Assembly (NCBI GenBank): GCA_016872725.1
Contig: VGZC01000020.1
Coordinates: 21,877-85,876 of the forward strand
DNA from: Planctomycetota bacterium
GTDB lineage: Bacteria > Planctomycetota > Planctomycetia > Pirellulales > Pirellulaceae
Length of the DNA: 64,000 nucleotides
Direction: 5' to 3'
A program made the position numbers and the translations under genes. Shown here in pieces: positions 16,981-26,004 of this stretch. Under the pieces are notes generated by a model. The model ran no database searches. It was not told the DNA's origin and saw only the letters and a list, made by a program, of their open reading frames with translations. Position 1 is the stretch's first letter. Each line of letters opens with the position of its first letter.

Positions 16981-18078
16981 TCACCGCTGCACCCTCGCCG
17001 ACCCTCCCCGCGCGAGGCCTTCGACTTCGGCGAGTTTCGCCATCGAGACGTCGCCGGGGAATGTCGTGATCAGCGCTCCGTGCGCCCAGCCGAGCCGCAA
17101 GGCCTCGTCGGCCGACCGGCCCGCCTGGAGTCCGTAGATGAGTCCCGCCGCGAATCCATCTCCGCCGCCGATCCGGTCGAGCACATCGAGTTCGCACGTG
17201 GGGCTGACGTACCGGCGGCCGTTGAGCCAGAGCACGGCGGCCCAGTCGTGCCGATTGGTCGAATGCACGTCGCGCAGCGTCGTCGCGACGAGTCGGATGT
17301 TCGGGAATTTTTTCCGGGCCCCTTCGATCATCGTGAAGAACGTGTCTGGGTCCAGTTTCGACTTCGACGCGCATGGGCCGGCCGCGACATCGGGGCCTTG
17401 GATCCCCAGCCCCATCTGCAGGTCCTCCTCGTTGCCGAAGAGCGCGTCGACCCGCGCGACGATGCGCGCGATCCGCTCGCGGCCCTTTTCGAGACCGCCG
17501 AGCGCGTTCCACAGTTTCGCTCGGTAATTCAGATCGAACGACGTGACGGCGCCCGCGGCTTTCGCCGCCTGCATGCCCTCGATGATCAATTCGGACGTCG
17601 TGTCCGACAAGGCGGCGAAGATGCCTCCCGAGTGGAACCAGCGCACGCCCTGACTGAAGATCGCCGACCAATCGAAATCGCCGGGCTTGAGGAGCGCACC
17701 CGCTTCGTTCGCGCGATTGTAGAAGACGACCGGCGCGCGGACGCCTTGACCCCGATCGCTGTAGACCGTCGCGATATTCGGCCCGCGCACTCCGTCGTGG
17801 GCGAATCGTCTGTAGTACGCCTTCACTCCCATTTCGCGGACGCGGGTTTCGACGAGTTCGCCGATCGCGTAGTCGACCATCGCCGCGGCGACTCCCGTCC
17901 GCAAGCCAAAGCACGCGCTGAGATTCGCGGCGACGTTGTATTCGCCGCCCGAGACGTGGATATCGAAGGAGCTCGCCTTTCGAAACGGAATGATGCCCGG
18001 ATCGAGCCGATGCACGAGGGCTCCGAGCGAGAGGAAGTCGAGTTCGCACGCATCGGTGCGGATCGGGAGTTCGGCCAT
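16981..18078 (-). CDS. PfkB-family sugar kinase, likely 2-dehydro-3-deoxygluconokinase
   Basis: This 365-residue ribokinase-fold enzyme would phosphorylate a sugar or sugar acid, probably 2-keto-3-deoxygluconate, in the cytoplasm. Near the N-terminus, SSFDIHVSGGEYNVAANLSA is the PfkB substrate-binding signature (G-G-x-x-N-x-A). Near the end, DVLDRIGGGDGFAAGLIYGL is the second signature, with GGGD in place of the GAGD seen in ribokinases, as in KDG kinases; its Asp is the catalytic base. The start at MAELPIRTDACELDFLSLG fits homologues; the frame upstream is shadow. It follows an SDR by 26 bp, and the pair fits a hexuronate or aldonic acid route. The exact substrate is inferred from the signature variant and context. 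Confidence 0.82.
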   Translation of the reverse strand: MAELPIRTDACELDFLSLGALVHRLDPGIIPFRKASSFDIHVSGGEYNVAANLSACFGLRTGVAAAMVDYAIGELVETRVREMGVKAYYRRFAHDGVRGPNIATVYSDRGQGVRAPVVFYNRANEAGALLKPGDFDWSAIFSQGVRWFHSGGIFAALSDTTSELIIEGMQAAKAAGAVTSFDLNYRAKLWNALGGLEKGRERIARIVARVDALFGNEEDLQMGLGIQGPDVAAGPCASKSKLDPDTFFTMIEGARKKFPNIRLVATTLRDVHSTNRHDWAAVLWLNGRRYVSPTCELDVLDRIGGGDGFAAGLIYGLQAGRSADEALRLGWAHGALITTFPGDVSMAKLAEVEGLARGGSARVQR

Positions 18079-18104
18079 GCGAAGAAGAAACTCCGGGTAG
18101 GGGG

Positions 18105-18929
18105 CTAGATGGTGGTTGCGAGGAACCCGCCGTCGACGGCGATGTTCTGACCGGTGACGAAGGACGACGCGCGATGCGACGCGAGCCAAACGACGACGCC
18201 GCCCAATTCGTTCGGCTCGCCGAACCGGGCCATCGGCGTGTGGCCGATGATCCGCTCGCCCCGCTCGGTGTACCCGCCCTCGGGGCGGAACAGCAACGCC
18301 CGGTTCTGTTGGGCGGGAAAGAAGCCGGGACTGATCGCGTTGACGCGGACGCCGAGTTGGGCCCACTCGCGGGCGAGGAACCGCGTGAGGTTGACGACGG
18401 CGGCCTTGGCCGCCGAATAGGCCACGACGCGCGACAGGGGGATGACGCCGGCCATCGAGGCGATGTTGATGATCGAACCTCGTCGGGCGGCGACCATCGT
18501 TTCACCGAAGACCTGGCACGGCAGGAACGCGCCGCCGACCAGATTGAGGTCGAAAACGCCTTGCCACGCTTCGAGGGGCAATCGGCAGAAGTCGCTTCCG
18601 GGAGGCAGCGTCGCGTCGGGCCGATTGCCGCCCGCCGCGTTCACCAGCACGGTCACCGGTCCACACCGGGCGGTGATCGCTTCGCGGGCGGCGACGAGCG
18701 ACGCGCGATCGGACGCGTCCGCCGCGACAAAGACGGCCTTTCCTCCCGACGCCTCGATGTCGCGGACCCGCCGTTCGCCCCGCTCGGCGCTGCGGCCGAC
18801 CACGGCCACCACCGCGCCCGCGGCGGCGAGCGCGTCGGCCATGGCGCCGCCCAGGACGCCCGTCGCGCCGATCACCGCCGCCACCTCGCCGCTCAAATCG
18901 AACAATTCCATCATGGTCGCTTCACTCAT
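18105..18929 (-). CDS. SDR oxidoreductase, D-mannonate oxidoreductase/gluconate dehydrogenase-like
   Basis: This is a 274-residue NAD(P)-dependent dehydrogenase. The cofactor site is AAVIGATGVLGGAMADAL, with NAAGGNRPDATLPPG and FDLNLVGGAFLP in the core. The catalytic Ser and YxxxK are in INIASMAGVIPLSRVVAYSAAK. RVNAISPGFFPAQQNRALLF followed by GERIIGHTPMARFGEPNELG, and the VDGGF end, resemble fructuronate reductase (D-mannonate oxidoreductase) type SDRs. Together with the PfkB kinase 26 bp downstream it would feed a sugar acid toward 2-keto-3-deoxygluconate. Its ATG overlaps the stop of the SGNH-hydrolase gene (ATGA), so the three are translated from one message. The substrate is an inference from family and neighbour. 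Confidence 0.85.
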   Translation of the reverse strand: MSEATMMELFDLSGEVAAVIGATGVLGGAMADALAAAGAVVAVVGRSAERGERRVRDIEASGGKAVFVAADASDRASLVAAREAITARCGPVTVLVNAAGGNRPDATLPPGSDFCRLPLEAWQGVFDLNLVGGAFLPCQVFGETMVAARRGSIINIASMAGVIPLSRVVAYSAAKAAVVNLTRFLAREWAQLGVRVNAISPGFFPAQQNRALLFRPEGGYTERGERIIGHTPMARFGEPNELGGVVVWLASHRASSFVTGQNIAVDGGFLATTI

Positions 18930-20422
18930 CGGGGCTCCGCGATCGGTTTCGCGACAAGCCCGCGTATTTCATGGGGGAACAAGGCCCGATCGAAAATCGC
19001 GAGGTCGTCGATGCGGCCGTTGAACTCGATCCCCAACAAAATCGCCAATCGAGCGGGATCCCAGGTGAATCGGTGCGGCGAGGCAAGACTCCCCGACGCG
19101 ACGCCATCGAGATACAGGACGACCGGCGCGGGTGCTTCGGTATTGAATCCGTGGAACGTGAATGCCACGTGCGTCCACGCGTCGCGGCGGAAGGGCGGCG
19201 TCCGGATCGGGATCATCGGTCGTTCCGATTCGGCGATCGCGTCCCACGTCCGATCCATCGGATTCCAGTATGCGTAGTCGGAAAAAACGCCGAGCCGGAA
19301 ATGGCGGGGCCGCTCGTCCTTCGAAAAATCGACGAACAGGCACGCGTTGTTCCATTCCTTGTCCGTCACCTGAAGCGGATCGACGAATCCGGGCTCGAGA
19401 TCCTCGTCGGGTGTGAGCGCCATCCAGAACGCGACGGTGCCTCGAATCGGGCCGGGGCCATGCGGCACGTTGCCCTCGCCCGCGTAGATCAGGATCGGGG
19501 GAGTTTTCGGCGGAGCGAACTCGACGGCGCGACCCCATCGTCCGCCGTCGACCAGTCGGATCCGATCCGACCGGACTCCCACCTGAACATCCTTCCGCGA
19601 CGGATCGCTCGCCGTCCGCGCCCGCCCGTCCCCGCGCGCCGAGTCCGCGTCGAACGAACGATCGAACGTCGCGTGGAAGGTCAGCGACGCGCGCGGATCC
19701 GATTCGAGCCGATCGGGCGGGTGCGATGCGATCGCCTCATCGAGCGCCGGCTCGACGAGCGCGTTCCACGCCCGGTATCCCGCGTCGTTGAGATGCAGGC
19801 CATCCTCCTTCAAGAGGTCGGCGCGGGGTTTGCCGTCGTCGCCGAGCATCGCGGGCGCCGTATCGACGTAGGTTCCTCGCCCGTCGCGTTCGAGGATCGC
19901 TCGGATCCTCTCATTCGCGTCGCGCATCGCGGCCCACTTGTCCCACCGCCGCACGCTCGCCTTGATCGACAGGAACACGATCCGCGTCTCGGCCGAAACG
20001 GCTCGGACCTTTTCCGCGAACATGGCGAAGTCGGACGCGACGTCGGCGGCCGATCGGCCCGATTGGATGTCGTTGTCGCCCGAATAGAAGACGATGACGC
20101 GCGGCGCGTACGGGGCCACGACCCGATCGAACAGCCGGTTCACGTCGGCGATCGTGGATCCGCCGAATCCTCGATTGATCGGATGCCAGGCGGCGAACGC
20201 GCGCGACGTGTCCCAGAGCCGGATCGTCGACGAGCCGACGAACAGGACGCCTCGCTTTTCCGGCGGATGGGCCCGGTCGGCCGCCTCGAACGCTCCGATC
20301 GCCTCCTCCCACCGCTCGGCCGCCCGCGGCTCGCGCGCGGCGCGGACGCTTGGCGACACGGCCGAACTCGACATCCAAACACCGATCGACAGTAGGGTCC
20401 CGTGGATGGCCGAGATTCGCAT
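18926..20422 (-). CDS. Secreted SGNH/GDSL hydrolase fused to LamG-like lectin domain
   Basis: The 498-residue product begins with a signal-like segment (MRISAIHGTLLSIGVWMSSS). Residues ~60-260 are an SGNH hydrolase: block I VLFVGSSTIRLWD, the Gly in INRGFGGSTIADV, the Asn block FYSGDNDIQSG, and the final catalytic Asp-x-x-His in DGLHLNDAGYRAW. Residues ~280-490 look like a concanavalin/LamG jelly roll, with GTVAFWMAL, WTHVAFTFHGF, VVLYLDGV and FNGRIDDLAIFDRAL. An esterase that removes acyl groups from a polysaccharide while the second domain binds it is plausible. Earlier in-frame ATGs exist, but this one starts a good signal peptide. It sits between a sulfatase and sugar-acid genes, which suggests glycan breakdown. 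Confidence 0.82.
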   Translation of the reverse strand: MRISAIHGTLLSIGVWMSSSAVSPSVRAAREPRAAERWEEAIGAFEAADRAHPPEKRGVLFVGSSTIRLWDTSRAFAAWHPINRGFGGSTIADVNRLFDRVVAPYAPRVIVFYSGDNDIQSGRSAADVASDFAMFAEKVRAVSAETRIVFLSIKASVRRWDKWAAMRDANERIRAILERDGRGTYVDTAPAMLGDDGKPRADLLKEDGLHLNDAGYRAWNALVEPALDEAIASHPPDRLESDPRASLTFHATFDRSFDADSARGDGRARTASDPSRKDVQVGVRSDRIRLVDGGRWGRAVEFAPPKTPPILIYAGEGNVPHGPGPIRGTVAFWMALTPDEDLEPGFVDPLQVTDKEWNNACLFVDFSKDERPRHFRLGVFSDYAYWNPMDRTWDAIAESERPMIPIRTPPFRRDAWTHVAFTFHGFNTEAPAPVVLYLDGVASGSLASPHRFTWDPARLAILLGIEFNGRIDDLAIFDRALFPHEIRGLVAKPIAEPR

Positions 20423-20481
20423 GGATGGACACCGGTTGGCGAAAGGCGGAGGCATGAAGGCGGACGGATGAAGGATGGAGG

Positions 20482-22638
20482 TCAACGTTTCGGGGCGTTC
20501 GACGGGAAGTTCCAACGCTCGGACGGCCGATGCGACTCGGCCATCACGCGCCGCGCGCGTTCGACGATTTCCGGGTGATCGCCCGCCACATCATGTTCCT
20601 CCGCGACGTCGGAGTCCAAATCGTAGAGCCGCAGCGGGCTCGACATCGGTTGGAGAACGCCTTTCCAGGCGCCGATGCGGACGGCCTGAGCTCCGCCTCG
20701 TTCAAAAAAGGCCCAGTAGAGCGATTCGTGGTTCGGCTGCGTTCCCGTTCCGAGGAGAGTCGGGGCGAAGGAAAGGCCATCGATGTCGGCGGGCGCGCCT
20801 GAGGCGCCGGCGAGTTCGGCGAATGTGGGCATGACATCCCAAAACGCGCCGGTCCACACGTTCGTCGATCCCGAGGCGACCCGGCCGGGCCATCGAGCGA
20901 GCAACGGCACTCGGATCCCGCCCTCGGTCAGGTCGCGTTTGATCCCCCGCAACGGACCATTCGAGTCGTTGAAGTCCGGGTTGTTGCCGCCTTCACGGTG
21001 AGGCCCGTTGTCCGACGAGAAGAAGACGATCGTGCGGTCGTCGATCCCGAACCGCGCGAGCAGACGGAACATGCGGCCGATATCGGCGTCCATGCGCGAG
21101 ATCATCGCGGCATGCGCTTTTTGCGGCGCGGGCCAGTCGCGACCCGCGTACTCCCCAAGGTCGGGGACCTCCATCCCGGCGTTCCCCGCCTCGTTGTTGG
21201 CGTGCGGGATCGTCAGCGCCAGATAAAGGAAGAAAGGCTGATCGCGGTGCCCTTCGATGAACGCCATGGCCTCGCGCATGATCCGGTCATGGCTGTACTC
21301 GCGCTTTTCCGTCGCGACGCCCCCCCCGAATTCCCCGTCGCCCGGAACGACGTTGGGAAGGACCACGCGCTGCTCGCCCCGCATCAGGAACGCCGGGTAG
21401 TAGTTGTGCGCGTGGTGTTGGTCGAGGTATCCGAAGAACGCGTCGAATCCTCGCCGAGTCGGCACGCCGTCCGATCCTTCGTGGCCAAGCCCCCATTTGC
21501 CGAACAGACCGGTCGCGTAGCCCGCGTTCTTGAGCAGTTCGGCCACCGTCACGTCATCCGGTCGCAGATTGTCCTTGCTGTTCCCGCGGATCCGCGCGTG
21601 TCCCATGTGGTAACCGGTCATCAGCGCGCAGCGCGAGGGGGCGCAGACGGTGGAACCGGCGTAGAAATTCGTGAACCGCATGCCCTCCGCGGCCATCCGA
21701 TCCAGGTGGGGAGTGCGGATGCGATGCTGCCCATAACAGCCCAGATCGCCGTATCCGAGGTCGTCGGCGAGCACGAAGATGATGTTGGGCCGAGCGGCGC
21801 GCAGCCGGTTCGCATGGAGATGGGCGACGTGCCACATGGTCCGGTTGATGCCCGTGGTGGTCGCGTGCTGTTCGTCGGCGGCGAGCAGGTGTTTCCTAGC
21901 CTCGTCGCGCCGGCCGGTCGCGTCGAGATAGAGTCCGACATACAGGCGCGCATAGAACATCCGCGCGGCACGCGTCGGGGGATCCGGATCGCCGCCTTCA
22001 ACGGCGCGCCAGACATCCGCTTCCGCGCCCGAGCCCCGAAACAGGTCATAGATTGCCATCATCGGCACTCGACGATCGTCCGAAATCGGGAGCATCGACC
22101 GGCGCGCGGCGTCTCCTTGGCCCGCGGCCGCCATGCAGAGAAACCGCCAGACCGAATTCTCGACGTCCTGATCGTGGTACGTCTGATAGAGCTCGAATTG
22201 CCGAGCCCCTTCGTCGAACCGGCCCGCGTAATAGAGCGCGATGCCGCGCTCCCATTGCCGCGGAGCGGCAGCCGGGTTCGCCGCGATGAACGCGTCAAAC
22301 GCCCGCGCCGCCTCCGCCGCGCGTTCCAGGCAAAGGAGACTTCGCCCCAGCCCGTAATAGGCGGCCGTCTCACCGGGTTTTTCAGCGAGCAGACGCCGCG
22401 CGGTCGACATGGCTTCCCCATGCCGGTCCTCGGCGGCGAGTCGCTCAATCGCGTCGAGCGAAGCGACCGGCGTCTCGTCCGGACCATCCGCGCGCGCCAA
22501 GGCCGACCCCAGGGCCATCACAAGAATCGCGACGGCCGAGCGCCCCGCGGCATTCGTGAAACCCGAAGCCGAGCGTCGTGAGCCGCAGGCTCGCGACGCG
22601 GAGGCGAGGGGGCCGCGTGCATAAGGCGTCGTCTGCAT
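20482..22638 (-). CDS. Secreted sulfatase with N-terminal TPR-like region
   Basis: A 718-residue protein. A signal-like N-terminus ends near VAILVMALGSALARADG. Residues ~40-270 are helical and TPR-like, with repeats such as AAYYGLGRSLLCLERAAEAA and RQWERGIALYYAGRFDEGAR. Then a complete type I sulfatase begins: RPNIIFVLADDLGYGDLGCY, modification site TVCAPSRCALMTG, GLFGKWGLGHEG, FSSDNGPHREGGNN, and the C-terminal LRLYDLDSDVAEEHDVAGDH. The Cys of CAPSR would become formylglycine. The usual sulfatase starts at RPN, so the 270-residue extension is extra and may hold a partner protein. The start MQTTPYARG is chosen because it opens the signal peptide; its ribosome site is weak. First gene of the sugar-acid cluster. 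Confidence 0.87.
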   Translation of the reverse strand: MQTTPYARGPLASASRACGSRRSASGFTNAAGRSAVAILVMALGSALARADGPDETPVASLDAIERLAAEDRHGEAMSTARRLLAEKPGETAAYYGLGRSLLCLERAAEAARAFDAFIAANPAAAPRQWERGIALYYAGRFDEGARQFELYQTYHDQDVENSVWRFLCMAAAGQGDAARRSMLPISDDRRVPMMAIYDLFRGSGAEADVWRAVEGGDPDPPTRAARMFYARLYVGLYLDATGRRDEARKHLLAADEQHATTTGINRTMWHVAHLHANRLRAARPNIIFVLADDLGYGDLGCYGQHRIRTPHLDRMAAEGMRFTNFYAGSTVCAPSRCALMTGYHMGHARIRGNSKDNLRPDDVTVAELLKNAGYATGLFGKWGLGHEGSDGVPTRRGFDAFFGYLDQHHAHNYYPAFLMRGEQRVVLPNVVPGDGEFGGGVATEKREYSHDRIMREAMAFIEGHRDQPFFLYLALTIPHANNEAGNAGMEVPDLGEYAGRDWPAPQKAHAAMISRMDADIGRMFRLLARFGIDDRTIVFFSSDNGPHREGGNNPDFNDSNGPLRGIKRDLTEGGIRVPLLARWPGRVASGSTNVWTGAFWDVMPTFAELAGASGAPADIDGLSFAPTLLGTGTQPNHESLYWAFFERGGAQAVRIGAWKGVLQPMSSPLRLYDLDSDVAEEHDVAGDHPEIVERARRVMAESHRPSERWNFPSNAPKR

Positions 22639-23118
22639 CGTGACATGTCCCGGATTGGTGCCGTGTGCCCATTCTGCCACAGCGCGCCGTGAAATCATAC
22701 AGTGGTCGTATTCCGCGCGCATGCGCAGCGTACTCCCGGTGACCACGCCATGCCATCGATGGCCGAACTTCTTGTCCTTCATCGCGAGCGAGGATAGCGA
22801 GCGCCGACCGAGCGCGACCCTTGATCGACGGCGACGGCCGACCAAACACCACGGATCGCGCAGTATGGGAAGAATGGGCAATCGCGAATCGTTGATGATC
22901 GGCTTGAGAGCGTATATGGGAGGTCGGTTGCGGCAGGTTGGGTCCAGAACTTGAGCAAAAACGAGCGTTGTCGGCCCGTGGTTTGCACGGTTCGGGTCGC
23001 GGTCATGGGAAGGGTCGGTCAAAACGACCGGGAGGCGGGAAGACGCGGGCCGCCGCGAGCGAGTCAAGAAGGGTCATCCGGGCGGCGGGCCCACGCGATC
23101 ACGGAGGGAGGACGCGAC
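22639..23118. other. Gene-free region between sulfatase cluster and csrA
   Basis: About 480 bp separate the divergent sulfatase and csrA genes. Frames reading through it on the minus strand merely extend the sulfatase frame upstream and show no family features. It should carry promoters for both directions, and the csrA ribosome site (GGAGGGAGG) closes it. I see no RNA gene or clear repeat. Confidence 0.4.
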
Positions 23119-23358
23119 ATGTTGGTGCTGAGTCGGAAGCAGGGTGAGTCGTTGGTGATTGGCGAGTCGATTCGGATTGTGGTCACTCGGATCGACGGCA
23201 ATCGCGTATCGCTTGGCATCGAGGCTCCATCGGAAACGCGCATCCTTCGCGCGGAGTTGGCGGTTCGCGAACCGGCGCGTGGCGAGTCCCGTTCGGCCAT
23301 GCCGGTGGTCCCGGCGGCCGCGCCACCCGCGCGCCTTTGCGATTTCGTGCTGAGGTAG
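23119..23358 (+). CDS. csrA: Carbon storage regulator CsrA
   Basis: A 79-residue RNA-binding regulator that blocks translation or alters stability of target mRNAs by binding GGA motifs. The conserved N-terminus MLVLSRKQGESLVIGESIRI, followed by DGNRVSLGIEAP and ILRAELA, is unmistakable, including the strand-forming residues and the critical Arg in the R-A-E segment. After about residue 50, an Ala/Pro-rich tail (MPVVPAAAPPARLCDFVLR) extends beyond the usual 60-65 residues. The ATG is preceded by a strong GGAGGGAGG site; upstream in-frame codons are not part of the protein. No flagellar or FliW gene is adjacent, so its antagonist is not visible here. Confidence 0.94.
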   Translation: MLVLSRKQGESLVIGESIRIVVTRIDGNRVSLGIEAPSETRILRAELAVREPARGESRSAMPVVPAAAPPARLCDFVLR

Positions 23359-23541
23359 GACTGTAGCGTTTGTTCCGGATGCGAGGGAACGACCGATTGG
23401 TTTCATTCGACGGCGCGTAACGGTCGATGCGCAGGGTGCGTGCCGCGATCGGCGCGGCGATCGGCCATGGAACGGCGGACGCCGTGTCCGCGACGTCCGG
23501 TTCTCGAATCCGAGCGCGGAACGCGATCCGGAGTTCCGGGT

Positions 23542-24696
23542 ATGCCGTGTTCCGAGTTCTTCGCGAGGATGAACCGGGTCCGTCGCGGAGGTGTACGAAT
23601 CGCCTTCGTCGCTACGGCCCTTTGGCTCGCGGCCCGCGCCCGAGTCCCGTTCGCCCAGGATCTCACCGATTTCGGCGTCGAGATTCCGATGTCGAGCGGA
23701 TTCGTAGAGGCGCCGTACGGGCTCGAAGACGAGTTCTCGCGAACGGGCCGCTATCCGAGCTCGAAGCATCGGGGTTGGGCCAAGTCGTACGGGCTGGCGG
23801 CGGGTGCCGAGATGACCTGGCTCTCCGCCGACCTCAACGGAACGCCGCCCGCGTTGACGTTTTCGGATGTGAGCCTTCCTTCGGCCGTCGACTTCGGCGC
23901 GGACGCGGCGGACGTCGGGTCGTTCCGGCCGGGCGCGCGGATCTGGATCGGTGCGCAGGGCGCGACGTGGGGGCTTGTCGGCCGGTATTGGCGTTTCCAT
24001 CACGGCGCGTTCCACTACGATCCGGCGACCGATTTTGGTTCGGGATCGGGATCGGTCCTTCCGGCCGCCGCCGCGATCCAGCGCGTCGACGCCTACACGC
24101 TCGACTTGGAAGTGACACGATCCTGGCACCCCGAGGTGGGCCGGCTCGAAGGGGGACTGGGCGTGCGGTTCGCGTCGATCGACCACGACGCGTCGATTTG
24201 GGCCGCGAACACGATCGGCGGCGACGAACCGAGCGGGCTCGCCGGCCTGTTCCGCGAGTACCGGGGGACGGGCATCACGTCGGGGGCGCGCGGAACGCAG
24301 CCGTTCCTGGGCATGCAGTCGGTCGAGTGGTTTTGGAGCGGCCGGACGTCGGCCCTGTGGGGCACCGCCCGATCGCGGGCTGACGCCATGACGCGGATCG
24401 CCACCCCCACCGGAACGCTCGACGACACGGGCGGCGCATCGGCCGAATCGGACCGTGCCATGTTCCTGGGCGAACTGCAGCTCGGCCTGCAATACTCGCA
24501 GCGACTCGCCTGTCCCGCGTCCGCCTTCTTCCGCGTGACGGGCGAGTATCAAGCGTGGCTCGCGCTGGGCGACGAACTTTTGGCGACCGCGTCGGCCGCC
24601 GATCCGGGCATCGCGGTCCTTTCGGCGACCGCGGCGGGGGGACCGATCGAAGCACATCTGGTCGGCCTGTCGATCGGAGCCGGCCTGCTTTGGTAG
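23542..24696 (+). CDS. Outer-membrane beta-barrel protein of planctomycete type
   Basis: A 384-residue exported protein. The N-terminus has basic residues and a hydrophobic run (VRIAFVATALWLAARARVPFA), then QD, like a signal peptide. The rest is rich in alternating aromatic/glycine strands, for example GARIWIGAQGATWGLVGRYW, RLEGGLGVRFASI and LGELQLGLQYSQ, ending in GLSIGAGLLW with a terminal aromatic typical of barrel proteins. It resembles the Lpg1974/BBP7-like barrels common in planctomycetes, but I cannot settle the family. The ATG was chosen for GGAG eight bases upstream; a later ATG at 23569 would keep most of the signal peptide. No obvious operon partner. Confidence 0.7.
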   Translation: MPCSEFFARMNRVRRGGVRIAFVATALWLAARARVPFAQDLTDFGVEIPMSSGFVEAPYGLEDEFSRTGRYPSSKHRGWAKSYGLAAGAEMTWLSADLNGTPPALTFSDVSLPSAVDFGADAADVGSFRPGARIWIGAQGATWGLVGRYWRFHHGAFHYDPATDFGSGSGSVLPAAAAIQRVDAYTLDLEVTRSWHPEVGRLEGGLGVRFASIDHDASIWAANTIGGDEPSGLAGLFREYRGTGITSGARGTQPFLGMQSVEWFWSGRTSALWGTARSRADAMTRIATPTGTLDDTGGASAESDRAMFLGELQLGLQYSQRLACPASAFFRVTGEYQAWLALGDELLATASAADPGIAVLSATAAGGPIEAHLVGLSIGAGLLW

Positions 24697-24736
24697 TCGG
24701 GCGGGAACCGCGCGTTCGCTCGGCGTTCGCGTTCGA

Positions 24737-25981
24737 TCACGCCGCGCGGAATTTGGGGTTGGCGTTCAGGTACGCGGCGATCCGGTCCACTCGACCAAAC
24801 GCGTCGGCCATGAAGTCGACGGCGCGCAGGAGCCGGTCATCGGGTTCAGCGCAGCTCAGACGCAAGAACCCCTGCCCCGCCTCCCCAAAACACTCGCCGC
24901 CGAGACACGCGACACCCATCCGATCGTCGGCTCCTTCGAGCAGGTACATGGCGAGTCCGTGCGACCGGATCCGATGCCGTTCGCAAACCGCCCGGACGTT
25001 CGGGAACGCGTAGAACGTGCCCCCCGGCCGATTGCACACGACGCCCTCGATCCGGTTGAGCGCGTCGACGAGCCGCATGACCTTGTCGCGGAATTCGCGC
25101 ATCCGCGCGTCGCGTTCGGCGTCGTCGTGTTCGAGGGCCGCGATCCCCGCGAGCTGCGTGAACGGGGGGACGCACGAGAGGCACGTATTGGTGAGTTTCG
25201 CGATGAGCTGCGCGATCGGCGCGCTCGTCACGGCGAACCCGAGCCTCCAGCCGCTCATGCTGTACGACTTGCTGAACGTATAGGCCGAGACGACCTGTTC
25301 GAACATGCCCGGTTGGCGCAGGATCGTATGATGTTCGCCGTGCCATACCATGCGGTCGTACGGTTCGTCGCTGAACACGGCGATGTCTTGGCCTCGGACG
25401 AGATCGGCGATGGCCCGAACGTCCGATTCGGTCATGAGTCCGCCCGTCGGATTGTGCGGGCTGTTGAGGAAGACGGCGCGGGCGCGGGGTCCCGACGCGA
25501 CGAACCGCGCGACATCGTCGAGGTTGGGGCGGAAGTCGCGGGATTGTTCGAGCGTCGATGTTTCCAGGACAGCGCCGCGCCGCGCGATGTTCGGCGGATA
25601 GGTGGGGAAATACGGGCTGAAGACCAGGACGCGGTCGCCGGGATCCAGGAACGCCTCGCAGAAAAGCTGCTCGAACGTCTTGGCTCCCGGTCCCGCCACG
25701 ACCTGCTCGGCCGTGATGTCGACCCGATACTCCCGCTTCATGTACCGCGCGACCGCGTCGCGGAATTCGGGGAGTCCGGCCGACGGCCCATAGTGGCATC
25801 GATCGTCCCGGATCGCGCGGATGCCGGCCTCGATCGCCGATGTGGATGTCGGAAACGGGCTGTCGCCGATTTCGAGTTCGATGACTTCCTTTCCCTGGGC
25901 CTTGAGCCGGCGCGCGGCGGCGAGCACGTCGAAGGCGGTCTCGGTGCGAACGGACTGGGCGAATCGACTGAACGAAACCAT
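24737..25981 (-). CDS. PLP-dependent class I/II aminotransferase
   Basis: A 414-residue fold-type I aminotransferase of the aspartate-aminotransferase group. The N-terminus has VIELEIGDSPFPTSTSAIE. Then come YGPSAGLPEFRDAVA, the substrate Asn in VFLNSPHNPTGG, the Asp that binds the PLP nitrogen and Tyr in AVFSDEPYDRM, and the Schiff-base lysine in SAYTFSKSYSMSGWRLGF. The Arg that binds the substrate carboxylate lies in GFLRLSCAEP. The amino-acid substrate is not evident. The start at MVSFSRFAQ has a GGGGAAG site; an alternative ATG at 26008 overlaps the S46 peptidase stop (ATGA) and would add nine basic residues. Close linkage to a secreted peptidase and threonine dehydrogenase suggests amino-acid use. 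Confidence 0.9.
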   Translation of the reverse strand: MVSFSRFAQSVRTETAFDVLAAARRLKAQGKEVIELEIGDSPFPTSTSAIEAGIRAIRDDRCHYGPSAGLPEFRDAVARYMKREYRVDITAEQVVAGPGAKTFEQLFCEAFLDPGDRVLVFSPYFPTYPPNIARRGAVLETSTLEQSRDFRPNLDDVARFVASGPRARAVFLNSPHNPTGGLMTESDVRAIADLVRGQDIAVFSDEPYDRMVWHGEHHTILRQPGMFEQVVSAYTFSKSYSMSGWRLGFAVTSAPIAQLIAKLTNTCLSCVPPFTQLAGIAALEHDDAERDARMREFRDKVMRLVDALNRIEGVVCNRPGGTFYAFPNVRAVCERHRIRSHGLAMYLLEGADDRMGVACLGGECFGEAGQGFLRLSCAEPDDRLLRAVDFMADAFGRVDRIAAYLNANPKFRAA

Positions 25982-26004
25982 GCGACGTCTTCCCCGTATG
26001 CGCG

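Noticed and set aside
23440..23541. N-terminal extension of the outer-membrane barrel protein
   Set aside because: The extra residues precede the signal peptide and are Arg-rich; GGAG lies properly before the ATG at 23542.
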